Positions 28,144-37,070 of a stretch of DNA of 64,000 bases are shown in pieces. Each line of letters begins with the position of its first letter. The stretch's first letter is position 1. The stretch is from the NCBI RefSeq assembly GCF_036880965.1, contig NZ_JBAJMV010000007.1:124001-188000 (forward strand), given 5' to 3'. Made by a program: the position numbers and the translations under genes. A model generated the notes under the pieces. The model was not told where the DNA came from. It saw only the letters and a program-made list of their open reading frames with translations, and ran no database searches. The DNA comes from JAUASW01 sp036880965 (GTDB lineage: Bacteria; Pseudomonadota; Gammaproteobacteria; Burkholderiales; Burkholderiaceae_C).

Positions 28144-29094
28144 ATGCTGGTTCTGAAGACGGAGCGCTTGCGGCTGCGCTGGTTCGATGCCGAGCGCCCC
28201 GGCGACGCCGAGTTCATCCTCGAGCTGCTCAACGAGCCCTCGTGGATAGCGAACATCGGCGACCGCAATGTTCACAGTCTCGATGACGCCAAGGCCTTCA
28301 TCAGCGACCGCCTGGTGGGCGGCTACTGGTTCCAAGGCTTTGGCTTCTGGGCCGTGGAGCGCCTGGAAGACGGCGCCGTGCTGGGCATGTGCGGCCTGAT
28401 CAAGCGCGACAGCCTGCCCCATGTCGATGTGGGCTATGGCTTCGTGCCGCGTGCCTGGGGCGCAGGCTATGCACGGGAGGCGGCCGCCGCCTGCCTTCGC
28501 TATGGCCATGAAGTGCTCGGGCTGAACACCATCCTCGGGATCACCTCGCCCACCAACACGGCGTCGGCACGGGTGCTCGAAGGCATCGGCCTGCACCATG
28601 TGGAAACCACGGTGCTGGAAGGCGAGACCCGCCAGACCGCCTTGTTCCGCTGGGATGCGCCCCTGCCGGCGCAGCTGGACGACCGCGCGCAGATCGAGCA
28701 GCTCGTGAACAGAATGCTCGGCTGCTTCAGCAATACCGGTGGCGCGATTCCCGTGCTCGCCAGCCTGCCTCACTGGCTGCTGCCCTATGCCAGCAGCGCC
28801 TGCGACCGGCCCGATGGCCTGGAGCTGATGGACCCGCGCACCTTCGTCAGCCAGCGTGCCGAGCTCTTGATGGAAGGCCGGCTGCGTGACTTCAGCGAGG
28901 CCGCCGACGGGCCATTGCAGATCGACTCGCTCGGCCGCAGCGCGCAAGTACGGCTGCGCTTTCGCAAGTCCGGCGTGCTGGACGGCGTGGCTTTCAAGGC
29001 CAGCGGAACAAAGCACCTGCAGGTCGTGAAGACGATCGAGGGCTGGCGCATCGCCGCGCTGGCCTGGCGCGATGATGACGACAACGAGGCTTGA
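28144..29094 (+). CDS. GNAT acetyltransferase fused to an NTF2-like domain
   Basis: This is a 316-residue two-domain protein. Residues 1-180 are a RimJ/RimL-type GNAT acetyltransferase with ETERL-like start LKTERLRLRWF, the acetyl-CoA loop VPRAWGAGYAREAA and the C-terminal NTASARVLEGIGL. Residues about 185-316 have the helical start and curved beta-sheet pattern of SnoaL/NTF2-like domains, with a segment TFVSQRAELLMEGRL and an ending VVKTIEGWRIAALAWRDD. A purine-rich GAGAGAGGGAGTGA precedes the ATG. The acceptor (protein N-terminus or small molecule) is unknown. The second-domain assignment rests on pattern only. Confidence 0.82.
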   Translation: MLVLKTERLRLRWFDAERPGDAEFILELLNEPSWIANIGDRNVHSLDDAKAFISDRLVGGYWFQGFGFWAVERLEDGAVLGMCGLIKRDSLPHVDVGYGFVPRAWGAGYAREAAAACLRYGHEVLGLNTILGITSPTNTASARVLEGIGLHHVETTVLEGETRQTALFRWDAPLPAQLDDRAQIEQLVNRMLGCFSNTGGAIPVLASLPHWLLPYASSACDRPDGLELMDPRTFVSQRAELLMEGRLRDFSEAADGPLQIDSLGRSAQVRLRFRKSGVLDGVAFKASGTKHLQVVKTIEGWRIAALAWRDDDDNEA

Positions 29095-29143
29095 TCGGCG
29101 CGCCCGGTCCAACAAGAATCAAGCCAATTCCCAGGAGACACCC

Positions 29144-29818
29144 ATGCGCCGCCGCCATCTGATTGCCGCCACGATTGCCGCTTCCGCCCTGACGCTGCCC
29201 CCGTTTCAGGCGCAGGCCGCGGGTGCGGCGAACTGGTATTTCATCTTCCTGGAAACCGGCAGGCCCACGCCCAACGACAAGGCCGCGGTGCAGAAAATGC
29301 AGCAAGGCCACATCGACAACTTCGTGCGCCTGCATGCCGAGGGCAAGCTGTTTGTGGCCGGCCCGATGCGAGACCCCGCCCGTGTCAAGCGCGGCATCGT
29401 GGTGGCCAAGGCTTCCTCGCGCGAAGAGCTGCAGAGCTATTTCGGCCCGGACGAGTATGTGCGCGAGGGCTATATGACACTGAACGCTGCCACAGCCGAA
29501 CCCAACAAGGCCCTGATCACGCTGGCGGTGAACCCGGGTGGCATCGAAGAGGGCCGCATCATCCTGATCGGCCGCGACGCCAACGCCACCCCGGCCCTGC
29601 AAGCGCAGCGCCGCGCGATGCTGCAGCAGTTGATCGACAGCGGCCGCTTTGGCGCCTGGTACTCGCTCGCCAACGGCCCGGTAGCAGAAGTGCTGTTCGC
29701 CAAGACCCAGGACAGCGAGGCTGTGCAGGCTGCCTTGGCGAACTATCCCGGCGTGGCGGACAAGAGCGTCAGCCTGGACGTCTGGGCCCAGTACCTCGGC
29801 ACCGGCGTCTGGAACTGA
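29144..29818 (+). CDS. Exported YCII-domain protein, probably two repeats
   Basis: This 224-residue protein begins MRRRHLIAATIAASAL, a signal peptide with a Tat-like RRHLI core and cleavage near AQAA. Residues about 30-118 form a YCII domain (WYFIFLETG, GHIDNFVRLHAEGKLFVAGPM), related to dehydratase/isomerase-like small proteins with a His-Asp pair. Residues about 130-224 look like a second, diverged copy (RRAMLQQLIDSGRFGAWYSL). AGGAGA at 29132-29137 supports the 29144 start. YCII proteins are usually cytoplasmic, so export is unusual. Function unknown. Confidence 0.8.
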   Translation: MRRRHLIAATIAASALTLPPFQAQAAGAANWYFIFLETGRPTPNDKAAVQKMQQGHIDNFVRLHAEGKLFVAGPMRDPARVKRGIVVAKASSREELQSYFGPDEYVREGYMTLNAATAEPNKALITLAVNPGGIEEGRIILIGRDANATPALQAQRRAMLQQLIDSGRFGAWYSLANGPVAEVLFAKTQDSEAVQAALANYPGVADKSVSLDVWAQYLGTGVWN

Positions 29819-29831
29819 GCGCTCGCGAAGT

Positions 29832-31199
29832 TCAGATCCGCTTCGCCAGCGCTTCGGCCTTGCCGGTGTAGCTGCCCGGCGTCATCGCCAGCAGACGGGC
29901 CTTCTCGGCTTCGGGCAGTTCCAGCGTCGCAATGAAGGCGGCGATGGCCTCGCGGGTGATGGCCTTGCCGCGGGTCAGTTCCTTCAGGCGCTCGTAGGGG
30001 TTGGGCAGCGCGTAGCGGCGCATCACGGTCTGGATCGGCTCGGCCAGGACTTCCCAGGCGCTGTCGAGGTCGTCGGCCAGCGCGGCTTCGTTGATCTCGA
30101 GCTTGTCCAGGCCCTTCAAAAGCGAGTCGTAGCCCAGCACCGCGTAGCCGATGGCCACGCCCATATTGCGCAGCACCGTCGAGTCGGTCAGGTCGCGCTG
30201 CCAGCGGCTGACGGGCAGCTTCTGCGACAGGTGGGTCAGCACCGCATTGGCCAGGCCGAAATTGCCCTCGGCATTCTCGAAGTCGATCGGGTTGACCTTG
30301 TGCGGCATGGTCGAGCTGCCGATCTCGCCGGCCTTGGTGCGCTGCTTGAAGTAGCCCAGCGACACATAGCCCCAGACATCGCGCGACCAGTCGATCAGGA
30401 TGGTGTTGACGCGAGTCATCGCATCGAACATCTCGGCCATGTAGTCATGCGGCTCGATCTGGATGGTGTACGGGTTGAAGGAGAGGCCCAGCTGGCCCTC
30501 GATCACGCGCTGCGAGAAGGCTTCCCAGTCGAACTCGGGCCAGGCGCTCAGGTGAGCGTTGTAGTTGCCGACGGCGCCGTTCATCTTGGCCAGCAGCTTC
30601 ACGTCCGCGATGCGCTCGCGTGCATTGCGCAGGCGCGCGACGACGTTGGCGATTTCCTTGCCCACGGTCGTCGGGCTGGCGGTCTGGCCGTGCGTGCGGC
30701 TCAGCATCGGCGTGGCGGCCATGGCGCGCGCCATGCCGGTGAGCTTCGCGATGATCTTGTCGATGGTGGGCAGCACCACGTCCTGGCGCGCGGCCTTGAG
30801 CATCAGGCCGTGGCTGGTGTTGTTGATGTCTTCGCTTGTGCAGGCGAAGTGCACGAACTCGCCGGCGGCCTTCAGCTCCGGCTGCGACTCGAAGCGCGAC
30901 TTCAGCCAGTACTCGACCGCCTTGACGTCATGGTTGGTGGTCTTCTCGATGTCCTTGATCGCCTGCGCATCGGCTTCCGAGAAGCGCGTCACCAGGCCGC
31001 GCAGCAGGCCGCGGGCGGCCTCGGACAAGGGCGCGAATTCGGCGAAGCCGGCATCCGACAGCGCAATGAACCACTCCACCTCGACCTGCACGCGGCGGTG
31101 CATCAGGCCGAACTCCGAGAGCAGCGGGCGCAGGGCGGCAAAGCGCGAGGCGTAGCGGCCGTCCAGCGGCGAGAGGGCGGTCAGTGCGGAGAGCGTCAT
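29832..31199 (-). CDS. purB: Adenylosuccinate lyase
   Basis: This 455-residue enzyme acts twice in purine synthesis, releasing fumarate from SAICAR and from adenylosuccinate. The family signature GSSTMPHKVNPIDFEN is present, along with TSEDINNTSHGLM and SRTHGQTASPTT. Length and the start LSALTALSPLDGRYASR match the E. coli-type PurB. The 31199 start was selected because the longer frame upstream is not conserved in the family. It is convergent with the YCII gene, 13 nt apart. Confidence 0.98.
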   Translation of the reverse strand: MTLSALTALSPLDGRYASRFAALRPLLSEFGLMHRRVQVEVEWFIALSDAGFAEFAPLSEAARGLLRGLVTRFSEADAQAIKDIEKTTNHDVKAVEYWLKSRFESQPELKAAGEFVHFACTSEDINNTSHGLMLKAARQDVVLPTIDKIIAKLTGMARAMAATPMLSRTHGQTASPTTVGKEIANVVARLRNARERIADVKLLAKMNGAVGNYNAHLSAWPEFDWEAFSQRVIEGQLGLSFNPYTIQIEPHDYMAEMFDAMTRVNTILIDWSRDVWGYVSLGYFKQRTKAGEIGSSTMPHKVNPIDFENAEGNFGLANAVLTHLSQKLPVSRWQRDLTDSTVLRNMGVAIGYAVLGYDSLLKGLDKLEINEAALADDLDSAWEVLAEPIQTVMRRYALPNPYERLKELTRGKAITREAIAAFIATLELPEAEKARLLAMTPGSYTGKAEALAKRI

Positions 31200-31331
31200 G
31201 GCGGGTAGTGGCGCAGGGCCGGATGAGGGCAAACCCGCGGATTTTAGCCGCGAGGCCCAGCGGCGCTTTCGCCAGCACAATGTGGCCGCAAAACCGTCCA
31301 CGTCAGTCACAAGCATCCGGGGAGCCCGTCC

Positions 31332-34034
31332 TTGTCTCTATCCTTGCGCACCGCCCTGCTCTGTGCCGGCCTGCTGGCCCTCGCCGCTTGCCAGCCCAAG
31401 AGCGCCGAAGCACCCGCTGCCGCGAGCGCGCCGGCAGCCAATGCCGCGCAGCTGGCCGAGCTTCAGCAAGGCGTCGACCAGGTGCTGGCCCGCTACCGCC
31501 AGATGATCGTGCTGATGGACGGCGAGGCCGCCTTGCCACCGGCGGAGCGGCGCGCGGTGTCGGGCGTCGGTCAGCTGATCTTTCATGAAATGCGTGAAGC
31601 CACCGAGAAGCTGTGGCGGCTCTCGGCCGCGCATCAGGACCCCGCCCTCGTTGCCGCGCTCGCCCAGGTGCTGGACCGCATCGAATCCGAGCCCACCTGG
31701 TTCGACGCCGACCGCCTCGCTTTCAAGGACTACCTGGGCCGCATTGCCGAGCAGTATTCGGGCGCGCAAAGCCTGGCCGCCCTGAAACTGGCCAAGCGCG
31801 CCAATGAAGACCTGGCCGTGCTGGCCGAGGTCGAACAGGCCTATGAGCGAGAGCTGAAAGACGCCTTCGGTCGATTCGGCAACAAGCGCGGCATCGAATT
31901 GAAGCGTGAGAAGTGGAGCGACTACGTGGCCAAGCTGCGCAGCCTCTACAGCCGCGAGCAGATCCTGCGCGACTACGCCACCATCGTGCCTTATGCCAGC
32001 GCCGCACCCTCGGCGGCCAAGCAGGCAGCGACCTCGTCAACACCGCCGCGCGAGTTGTTCGGCGAAGACCTGCCGCCGAAGACGGTGCTGCTCACCTTCG
32101 ACGATGGCCCGCATGGCCGCTACACGGACGAGATCCTGGAGATCCTGAAGCGCTATCAAGCGAGCGCCGTTTTTTTTCAGCTGGGCCAGAACCTTGGCAA
32201 GCTTGACGCCAAGGGCCAGGTCCAGCCAGGGCCGGGCAGCCAGGTGGCGCAGCGGGTTCTGGCCGCCGGTCATCAGCTCGCCAACCACAGCTTCACCCAT
32301 GGGCTGATGTCCAAGTTCGAGCAGACCAAGGTGCGCGAGGAAGCGGCCAACACTGAAGCGCTGCTGGACAAGGCCGGCCGCCAGGGCCAGGCGCTGTTCC
32401 GCTTCCCCTATGGCGCGCGCAACGAGGCTGCGCTGGCGACGGTCGAGGCCTTGAAGCTGCGTTCGATGATGTGGAACGTGGACTCGCTGGATTGGTCCGA
32501 CCCGATCCCGAAGTCCATCGCTGCGCGCGTGCTCGGCGAGCTGGACAAGCGCCAGCGCGGCATCGTGCTGTTCCACGACATCCACGCCCGCACCGTGCAG
32601 GCCCTGCCCTTGGTGCTGGATCAGCTGAGCGCCGAGGGATACCGCTTCGCGAGCTGGAAGGACGGCCGCATCGTCACCGCTGATGCGGCTGCGCCGGCAC
32701 CGATGCCCACGGCCGGCACCAGCCTTTACCGCGACAGCCACGCGCTGATCGTCGGTATCGACCAGTACGCCAAGTGGCCGCGCCTGGCGCATGCGGCGCG
32801 CGATGCCCGGGCCATGCGCGAGACGCTGGAAGCACGCTTCGGCTTCCGCCCCGAGAACATCACCATGCTGCTCGACGGCGAGGCCACGCGCGCCAACATC
32901 CTGCGCGCCTTGAACGACAAGCTGGGCGACGCCAGCAAGGTCAAGCGCGACGATCGGGTGCTGGTCTTCTTTGCCGGCCACGGCAGCACGCGGCGCCTGC
33001 CCAGCGGCCGCGAGATCGGCTACGTGATTCCGGTCGATGCCTCGCAAGATGATTTGCAGACCGACGCGATAGCGATGCCGCAATTGCAGGAAGTGGCCGA
33101 GTCCTTGAGCGCCAAGCATGCGCTCTTCGTCATCGATGCCTGCTACTCGGGCCTGGGCCTCACACGCGGCGGCGCCGCCAACTTCGCGCGCGACAACTCA
33201 CGCCGCATCGGCCGGCAGATGATGACCGCCGGCGGCGCTGATCAGCAGGTGGCCGACGACGGGCCCGGTGGCCATTCGGTCTTCACCTGGACACTGCTGC
33301 AGGCGCTCTCGGGCAAGGCAGACCTGAACGGCGACGGCCTGATCACCGGCACCGAGCTGGCGGCCTATGTGGCGCCGGCCGTCTCGGCCATCGCGCACCA
33401 GACACCGGCGTTCGGCAGCCTGCCGGGTTCGGAGGGCGGCGAGTTCGTGTTCGAGCTGCCGGTCGTGGAGCAGGCCCTGAGCGGCGAAAGCGGCCAGCTC
33501 GATGCAGCGGCCAGCCGCCTGGCCAAGCGCATCGACGACGTGGCCGCGCCGCAAGCGGCGGCCAGCGCGGTGAAGGTGACGATCACGGGCCTGGATGGCC
33601 GCGAGCAGTCGCTTTCAACGTCCACCGCCAAGGTCGACCCCGGCTCGCGCGTCGCGGCGCAGCGCGCGAACGACCGCGGCCTTCAGCTCTACAAGGAGCG
33701 CCGTTACGACGAAGCCGAAGCAGCCTTTGTCGAAGCGCTCAAGCTGCAGCCGGCCTTCGCGCTGGCGGCCAACAACCTCGGCTTCATCTACTACAAGCGC
33801 GGCAAGCCGGCCGAGGCGGCGCGCTGGTACGAGAAGGCGATTGCAATGGATGGCAGCCGCGCGCTGGCCTGGCTGAACCTGGGTGACGCACGCCTGCAAG
33901 CGGGCGACGATGCCAAGGCGCTGGAGGCCTACAAGACCTTTGTCGGCCTCTCGCCCAAGCATGGCCGCGCGGCGGAATTGCAGGCCTTCATCGCAGAGCC
34001 GGATGCCGCCCATCGGCCCAAGCCGCCGCTCTGA
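31332..34034 (+). CDS. Lipoprotein with polysaccharide deacetylase, caspase-like protease and TPR domains
   Basis: This is a 900-residue envelope protein with a lipobox (LLALAAC, Cys about residue 20). After about 210 helical residues comes a NodB deacetylase. It has TFDDGPHG (D257, D258), the metal-binding NHSFTH (H319, H323), FRFPYGAR, NVDSLDWSDP and IVLFHDIH, so all five motifs are intact. A C14 caspase-like domain follows with FFAGHGS (H550) and VIDACYSGLG (C604), interrupted by DLNGDGLITGTEL, which resembles an EF-hand loop. At least three TPR-like repeats end the protein (about 775-890). The start is TTG, supported by GGGGAG 7 nt upstream. Likely substrates are amino-sugar polymers and a protein; both are unknown. 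Confidence 0.92.
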   Translation: MSLSLRTALLCAGLLALAACQPKSAEAPAAASAPAANAAQLAELQQGVDQVLARYRQMIVLMDGEAALPPAERRAVSGVGQLIFHEMREATEKLWRLSAAHQDPALVAALAQVLDRIESEPTWFDADRLAFKDYLGRIAEQYSGAQSLAALKLAKRANEDLAVLAEVEQAYERELKDAFGRFGNKRGIELKREKWSDYVAKLRSLYSREQILRDYATIVPYASAAPSAAKQAATSSTPPRELFGEDLPPKTVLLTFDDGPHGRYTDEILEILKRYQASAVFFQLGQNLGKLDAKGQVQPGPGSQVAQRVLAAGHQLANHSFTHGLMSKFEQTKVREEAANTEALLDKAGRQGQALFRFPYGARNEAALATVEALKLRSMMWNVDSLDWSDPIPKSIAARVLGELDKRQRGIVLFHDIHARTVQALPLVLDQLSAEGYRFASWKDGRIVTADAAAPAPMPTAGTSLYRDSHALIVGIDQYAKWPRLAHAARDARAMRETLEARFGFRPENITMLLDGEATRANILRALNDKLGDASKVKRDDRVLVFFAGHGSTRRLPSGREIGYVIPVDASQDDLQTDAIAMPQLQEVAESLSAKHALFVIDACYSGLGLTRGGAANFARDNSRRIGRQMMTAGGADQQVADDGPGGHSVFTWTLLQALSGKADLNGDGLITGTELAAYVAPAVSAIAHQTPAFGSLPGSEGGEFVFELPVVEQALSGESGQLDAAASRLAKRIDDVAAPQAAASAVKVTITGLDGREQSLSTSTAKVDPGSRVAAQRANDRGLQLYKERRYDEAEAAFVEALKLQPAFALAANNLGFIYYKRGKPAEAARWYEKAIAMDGSRALAWLNLGDARLQAGDDAKALEAYKTFVGLSPKHGRAAELQAFIAEPDAAHRPKPPL

Positions 34035-34044
34035 ATGTGCGCCA

Positions 34045-34065
34045 GCGCCGGCATGGGTCCGGCGC
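34045..34065. other. Hairpin between convergent genes
   Basis: GCGCCGG and CCGGCGC form a 7-bp stem with a 7-nt loop in the 51-nt space between the convergent deacetylase-caspase and PBP7-type genes. There is no T-tract on either strand, so it may slow read-through but is a poor intrinsic terminator. Confidence 0.35.
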
Positions 34066-34085
34066 CGTGCGGAAACAGGAGCAAA

Positions 34086-35009
34086 TCAGCTGCGCAGCTT
34101 GGCCAGCGTCTGGCGGATCCGCGCGGCGTCGCGCAGGCGCTGGCCGGAACCGTCGGCGTCCAGCAGCACCACGGTCACCGGCTTGCCGCCACTCATCATG
34201 CGCATGGTCAGGCAGCGGCCGGCTTCCTCGGTGTAGCCGGTCTTGGAGAGCCGGATGTCCCAGCCCCTGGCACCGACCAGCCGGTTGGTGTTGTTCACCT
34301 GGCGCGGCTTGCCGTTCAGCGCCACCTGTTCAAGCTTGTCGCTGGTGATGCGGCTGATGTCGGCGTAGCGGCCGGCCGCGCTCGCGATCTTGGCCACCTC
34401 GGTGGCTGTCGAAATATTCTGCGGTGACAGGCCCGTGGGCTCAGCGATGGCCGTGCGATGCAGGCCCAGGCTGCGCACCTTGGCCTGCGCCGCCTGGACG
34501 AAACCGGCCATGCCGCCGGGGAAGGTGCGGCCCAGCGCCGCTGCGGCACGGTTCTCGGAGGCCATCAAGGCCATCTTCAAGGCGGCCATGCGTGTCAGTT
34601 CGGTGCCCACGCGCAAGCGCGAGGCGCTGTGCTTGAGCGTGTCGACATCGTCGGGCTGGATGCGGATCTTCTCGTTCATGTCGAGCTTGGCATCCAGCAC
34701 CACCATGGCGGTCACCAGCTTGGTGAGCGAGGCGATGGGCACCATCTCGTCCGGGTTCTTCTGCATCAGCACACGGCCCGTGCCCTCTTCCAGCACCAGC
34801 GCGTGCTTGGCGTTGACGGCGAGCTTGAAGGCAGGTTCGTCGGAGGCAGCTGCAGCGGCGGGGGAACTCTTGGACGGGGTGCGCGCCGCGGCCGGCAAGC
34901 TGGCGCCGGCAAGGGTGAAAGCGAGCGCGAAGGCGCAGGCCAGCAGGCGCGGACCGGCTTGGTGAGTGCAAGAAATCTTGAGGGGCATCTTCAACAACAT
35001 GGCGCGCAT
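34086..35009 (-). CDS. pbpG: D-alanyl-D-alanine endopeptidase, PBP7 type (S11)
   Basis: This 307-residue periplasmic peptidase of family S11 carries all three penicillin-binding motifs: ASLTK (nucleophilic Ser), SEN and KTG. A signal peptide of about 43 residues ends near AAARTPSK. The length of about 300 residues, without the C-terminal amphipathic anchor of PBP5, fits PbpG/PBP7, which cleaves D-Ala-meso-DAP cross-links in peptidoglycan. ATGs at 35009, 35000 and 34988 are all possible starts. It is convergent with the deacetylase-caspase gene, so two cell-wall-type enzymes lie next to each other. Confidence 0.93.
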   Translation of the reverse strand: MRAMLLKMPLKISCTHQAGPRLLACAFALAFTLAGASLPAAARTPSKSSPAAAAASDEPAFKLAVNAKHALVLEEGTGRVLMQKNPDEMVPIASLTKLVTAMVVLDAKLDMNEKIRIQPDDVDTLKHSASRLRVGTELTRMAALKMALMASENRAAAALGRTFPGGMAGFVQAAQAKVRSLGLHRTAIAEPTGLSPQNISTATEVAKIASAAGRYADISRITSDKLEQVALNGKPRQVNNTNRLVGARGWDIRLSKTGYTEEAGRCLTMRMMSGGKPVTVVLLDADGSGQRLRDAARIRQTLAKLRS

Positions 35010-35092
35010 TGTGGCTGCAAGCGATCCAGGTCAAGAAGCAGGCTGTGGGGCGGGGGTATGCTGAAGGCACTCACCCACTTCCGGCCAGGCCC

Positions 35093-35644
35093 ATGCCCGA
35101 ACAGACCAGCGCAGTCCCGCAGAGCTACGACCGCCGCAGCATCGTGCTTCACTGGGCCAGCGCTGTCCTCGTGCTCGCGCTGTGGTGCGTGGGCCAGACC
35201 ATCGACTGGTTCCCGCGCGGCACGCCGCGCATCACGGTGCGCAGCCTGCACATCGTGTTCGGCTTCCTGCTGGCTTTTCTGGTGATCGCCCGTCTGCTCT
35301 GGTGGGCGCGCGGCAGCAGCCGGCCGCCGGCCGATCCGGGCTTGCTGGGCGGCGTGGCCAAGTCGGCCCATGGCCTGCTCTATCTGCTGCTGATTGCCGC
35401 GGTCGGTGCGGGCATCGCATTCACGCTGGTGCGCGGCGACAACCTGTTCGGCGTCTTCAAGCTGGACTCCATCGCCCCAGACAACAAGGCCCTGCGCCAT
35501 GACATCGGAGAGCTGCATGAATTGGCGGCCAATCTCCTGCTGGGCCTGGCCTTGCTGCATGCCGCCGCCGCGGTCTGGCATCACCGGGTGCTCAAGGACG
35601 GCGTGCTGCGGCGCATGTGGCCGTCGCTGAAACAGCACGGCTGA
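35093..35644 (+). CDS. Cytochrome b561
   Basis: This 183-residue inner-membrane protein has four hydrophobic helices and the paired histidines that bind two b-type hemes. They are seen in SIVLHWASAVL, VRSLHIVFGFL, AKSAHGLLYLL and GELHELAANLLLGLALLH. The family carries electrons between quinol and periplasmic acceptors. The start at 35093 (MPEQTSAV) is preferred to a longer frame whose first 28 residues are not family-like. The deaminase gene begins 10 nt after its stop. Confidence 0.9.
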   Translation: MPEQTSAVPQSYDRRSIVLHWASAVLVLALWCVGQTIDWFPRGTPRITVRSLHIVFGFLLAFLVIARLLWWARGSSRPPADPGLLGGVAKSAHGLLYLLLIAAVGAGIAFTLVRGDNLFGVFKLDSIAPDNKALRHDIGELHELAANLLLGLALLHAAAAVWHHRVLKDGVLRRMWPSLKQHG

Positions 35645-35654
35645 GGCCGGCAGC

Positions 35655-36938
35655 ATGCTGATCCGCAATGTCTGCCTGCCTGATGGCCGCGAGGCCCAGG
35701 ACCTGCTGGTGCAGGACGGGCGCATTGCAGCGATCGGGCCCCAACTCGCTGCGCCGGAAGGCACTGAAATCATCGAGGGCCAGGGCTGGCTGCTCAGCCC
35801 GCCCTTTGTCGACGCCCACTTCCATCTCGATGCCGCGCTGAGCCATGGCCAGCCCCGCGTCAATGAAAGCGGCACGCTGCTGGAAGGCATTGCGCTGTGG
35901 GGCGAGCTGAAGCCTCTGCTGACGCAGGAAGCCATCGTCGAGCGCGCATTGCGCTATTGCGACTGGGCGGTGGCACGCGGCCTGCTGGCGATCCGCTCGC
36001 ATGTCGATGTCTGCGACGACCGGCTGCTGGCGGTTGAAGCGCTCTTGCATGTCAAGAAGCTGGTCGCGCCCTATCTGGACCTGCAACTGGTCGCGTTCCC
36101 GCAAGATGGCTTGCTGCGCTCAGCCAACGCACTGGCGAATCTGCGGCGGGCGCTGGACCTGGGCGTGGAGGTGGTGGGTGGCATTCCGCACCATGAGCGC
36201 ACCATGGCCCAGGGCGCCGAGAGCGTGCGCCTGCTGTGCGAGCTGGCGGCCGAGCGCGGCCTGCGCGTGGACATGCATTGCGACGAGACGGACGACCCGC
36301 TGTCACGCCATGTCGAGACGCTGGCCTTCGAGACCCAGCGCCTGGGCCTGCAAGGCCGCGTCACCGGCTCTCACCTCACGTCCATGCATTCGATGGACAA
36401 CTACTACGCCGCCAAGCTGATACGCCTGATGGCCGAGAGCCGGCTCGGCGTGGTCGCGAACCCGCTGATCAACATCAGCTTGCAGGGTCGCTTCGACAGC
36501 TACCCCAAGCGCCGCGGCATGACCCGCGTGCCCGAGCTGATGGCCGCCGGCCTGGATGTGGCCTTCGGCCACGACTGCGTGCTCGACCCCTGGTACTCGA
36601 TGGGCAGTGCCGACATGCTGGAAGTCGCCTCCATGGGCCTGCATGTGGCGCAGATGACTTCGCGCTCCGCCATGCGGCAATGCTTCGAAGCGGTGACGAG
36701 CATTGCCGCTCGCATCGTGGGGCTGGAGGGCTATGGGCTGGACGCAGGCTGCAAGGCCGACTTCGTGCTGCTGCAGGCCCGTTCGCCCGAGGAGGCGATA
36801 CGCCTGCGCGCCGCGCGCCTGCTGGTGGTGCGCCGGGGTCAGGTCGTGAGCCGCATGGCGCCGGCCACCGCCCGGCTGAGCCTGCCCGGGCGGCCACCGA
36901 GCGTCGACTGGAGCAACACTGGCGGCGCGAAAGTGTGA
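35655..36938 (+). CDS. CodA-like amidohydrolase (cytosine/isoguanine deaminase family)
   Basis: This 427-residue metal-dependent deaminase is closely similar to E. coli cytosine deaminase along its length. Metal ligands are in DAHFHLDA, MHCDETDDP and GHDCVLDPWYSMG. The conserved His is in GSHLTSMH, and the substrate-contact Gln in AFPQDGL and Glu in HCDE are kept. A notable difference is Cys directly after the metal-binding Asp (GHDC instead of GHDD in E. coli). That residue influences pyrimidine preference there. Deamination of a cytosine- or isoguanine-like base is likely but the exact substrate is uncertain. It follows cytochrome b561 by 10 nt. Confidence 0.88.
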   Translation: MLIRNVCLPDGREAQDLLVQDGRIAAIGPQLAAPEGTEIIEGQGWLLSPPFVDAHFHLDAALSHGQPRVNESGTLLEGIALWGELKPLLTQEAIVERALRYCDWAVARGLLAIRSHVDVCDDRLLAVEALLHVKKLVAPYLDLQLVAFPQDGLLRSANALANLRRALDLGVEVVGGIPHHERTMAQGAESVRLLCELAAERGLRVDMHCDETDDPLSRHVETLAFETQRLGLQGRVTGSHLTSMHSMDNYYAAKLIRLMAESRLGVVANPLINISLQGRFDSYPKRRGMTRVPELMAAGLDVAFGHDCVLDPWYSMGSADMLEVASMGLHVAQMTSRSAMRQCFEAVTSIAARIVGLEGYGLDAGCKADFVLLQARSPEEAIRLRAARLLVVRRGQVVSRMAPATARLSLPGRPPSVDWSNTGGAKV

Positions 36939-37070
36939 CCCAAGGCCGCGGGCCTGACAAGCCGCGTTTGCCTGCCCTAGATCGTCGATTTTGTACAGCC
37001 TATCGTGTCCGGACCGCTTGGCTAGAATCGCGCCGCACTAGAGGGAGCACACGCTCCTGCAGCACAAGAC

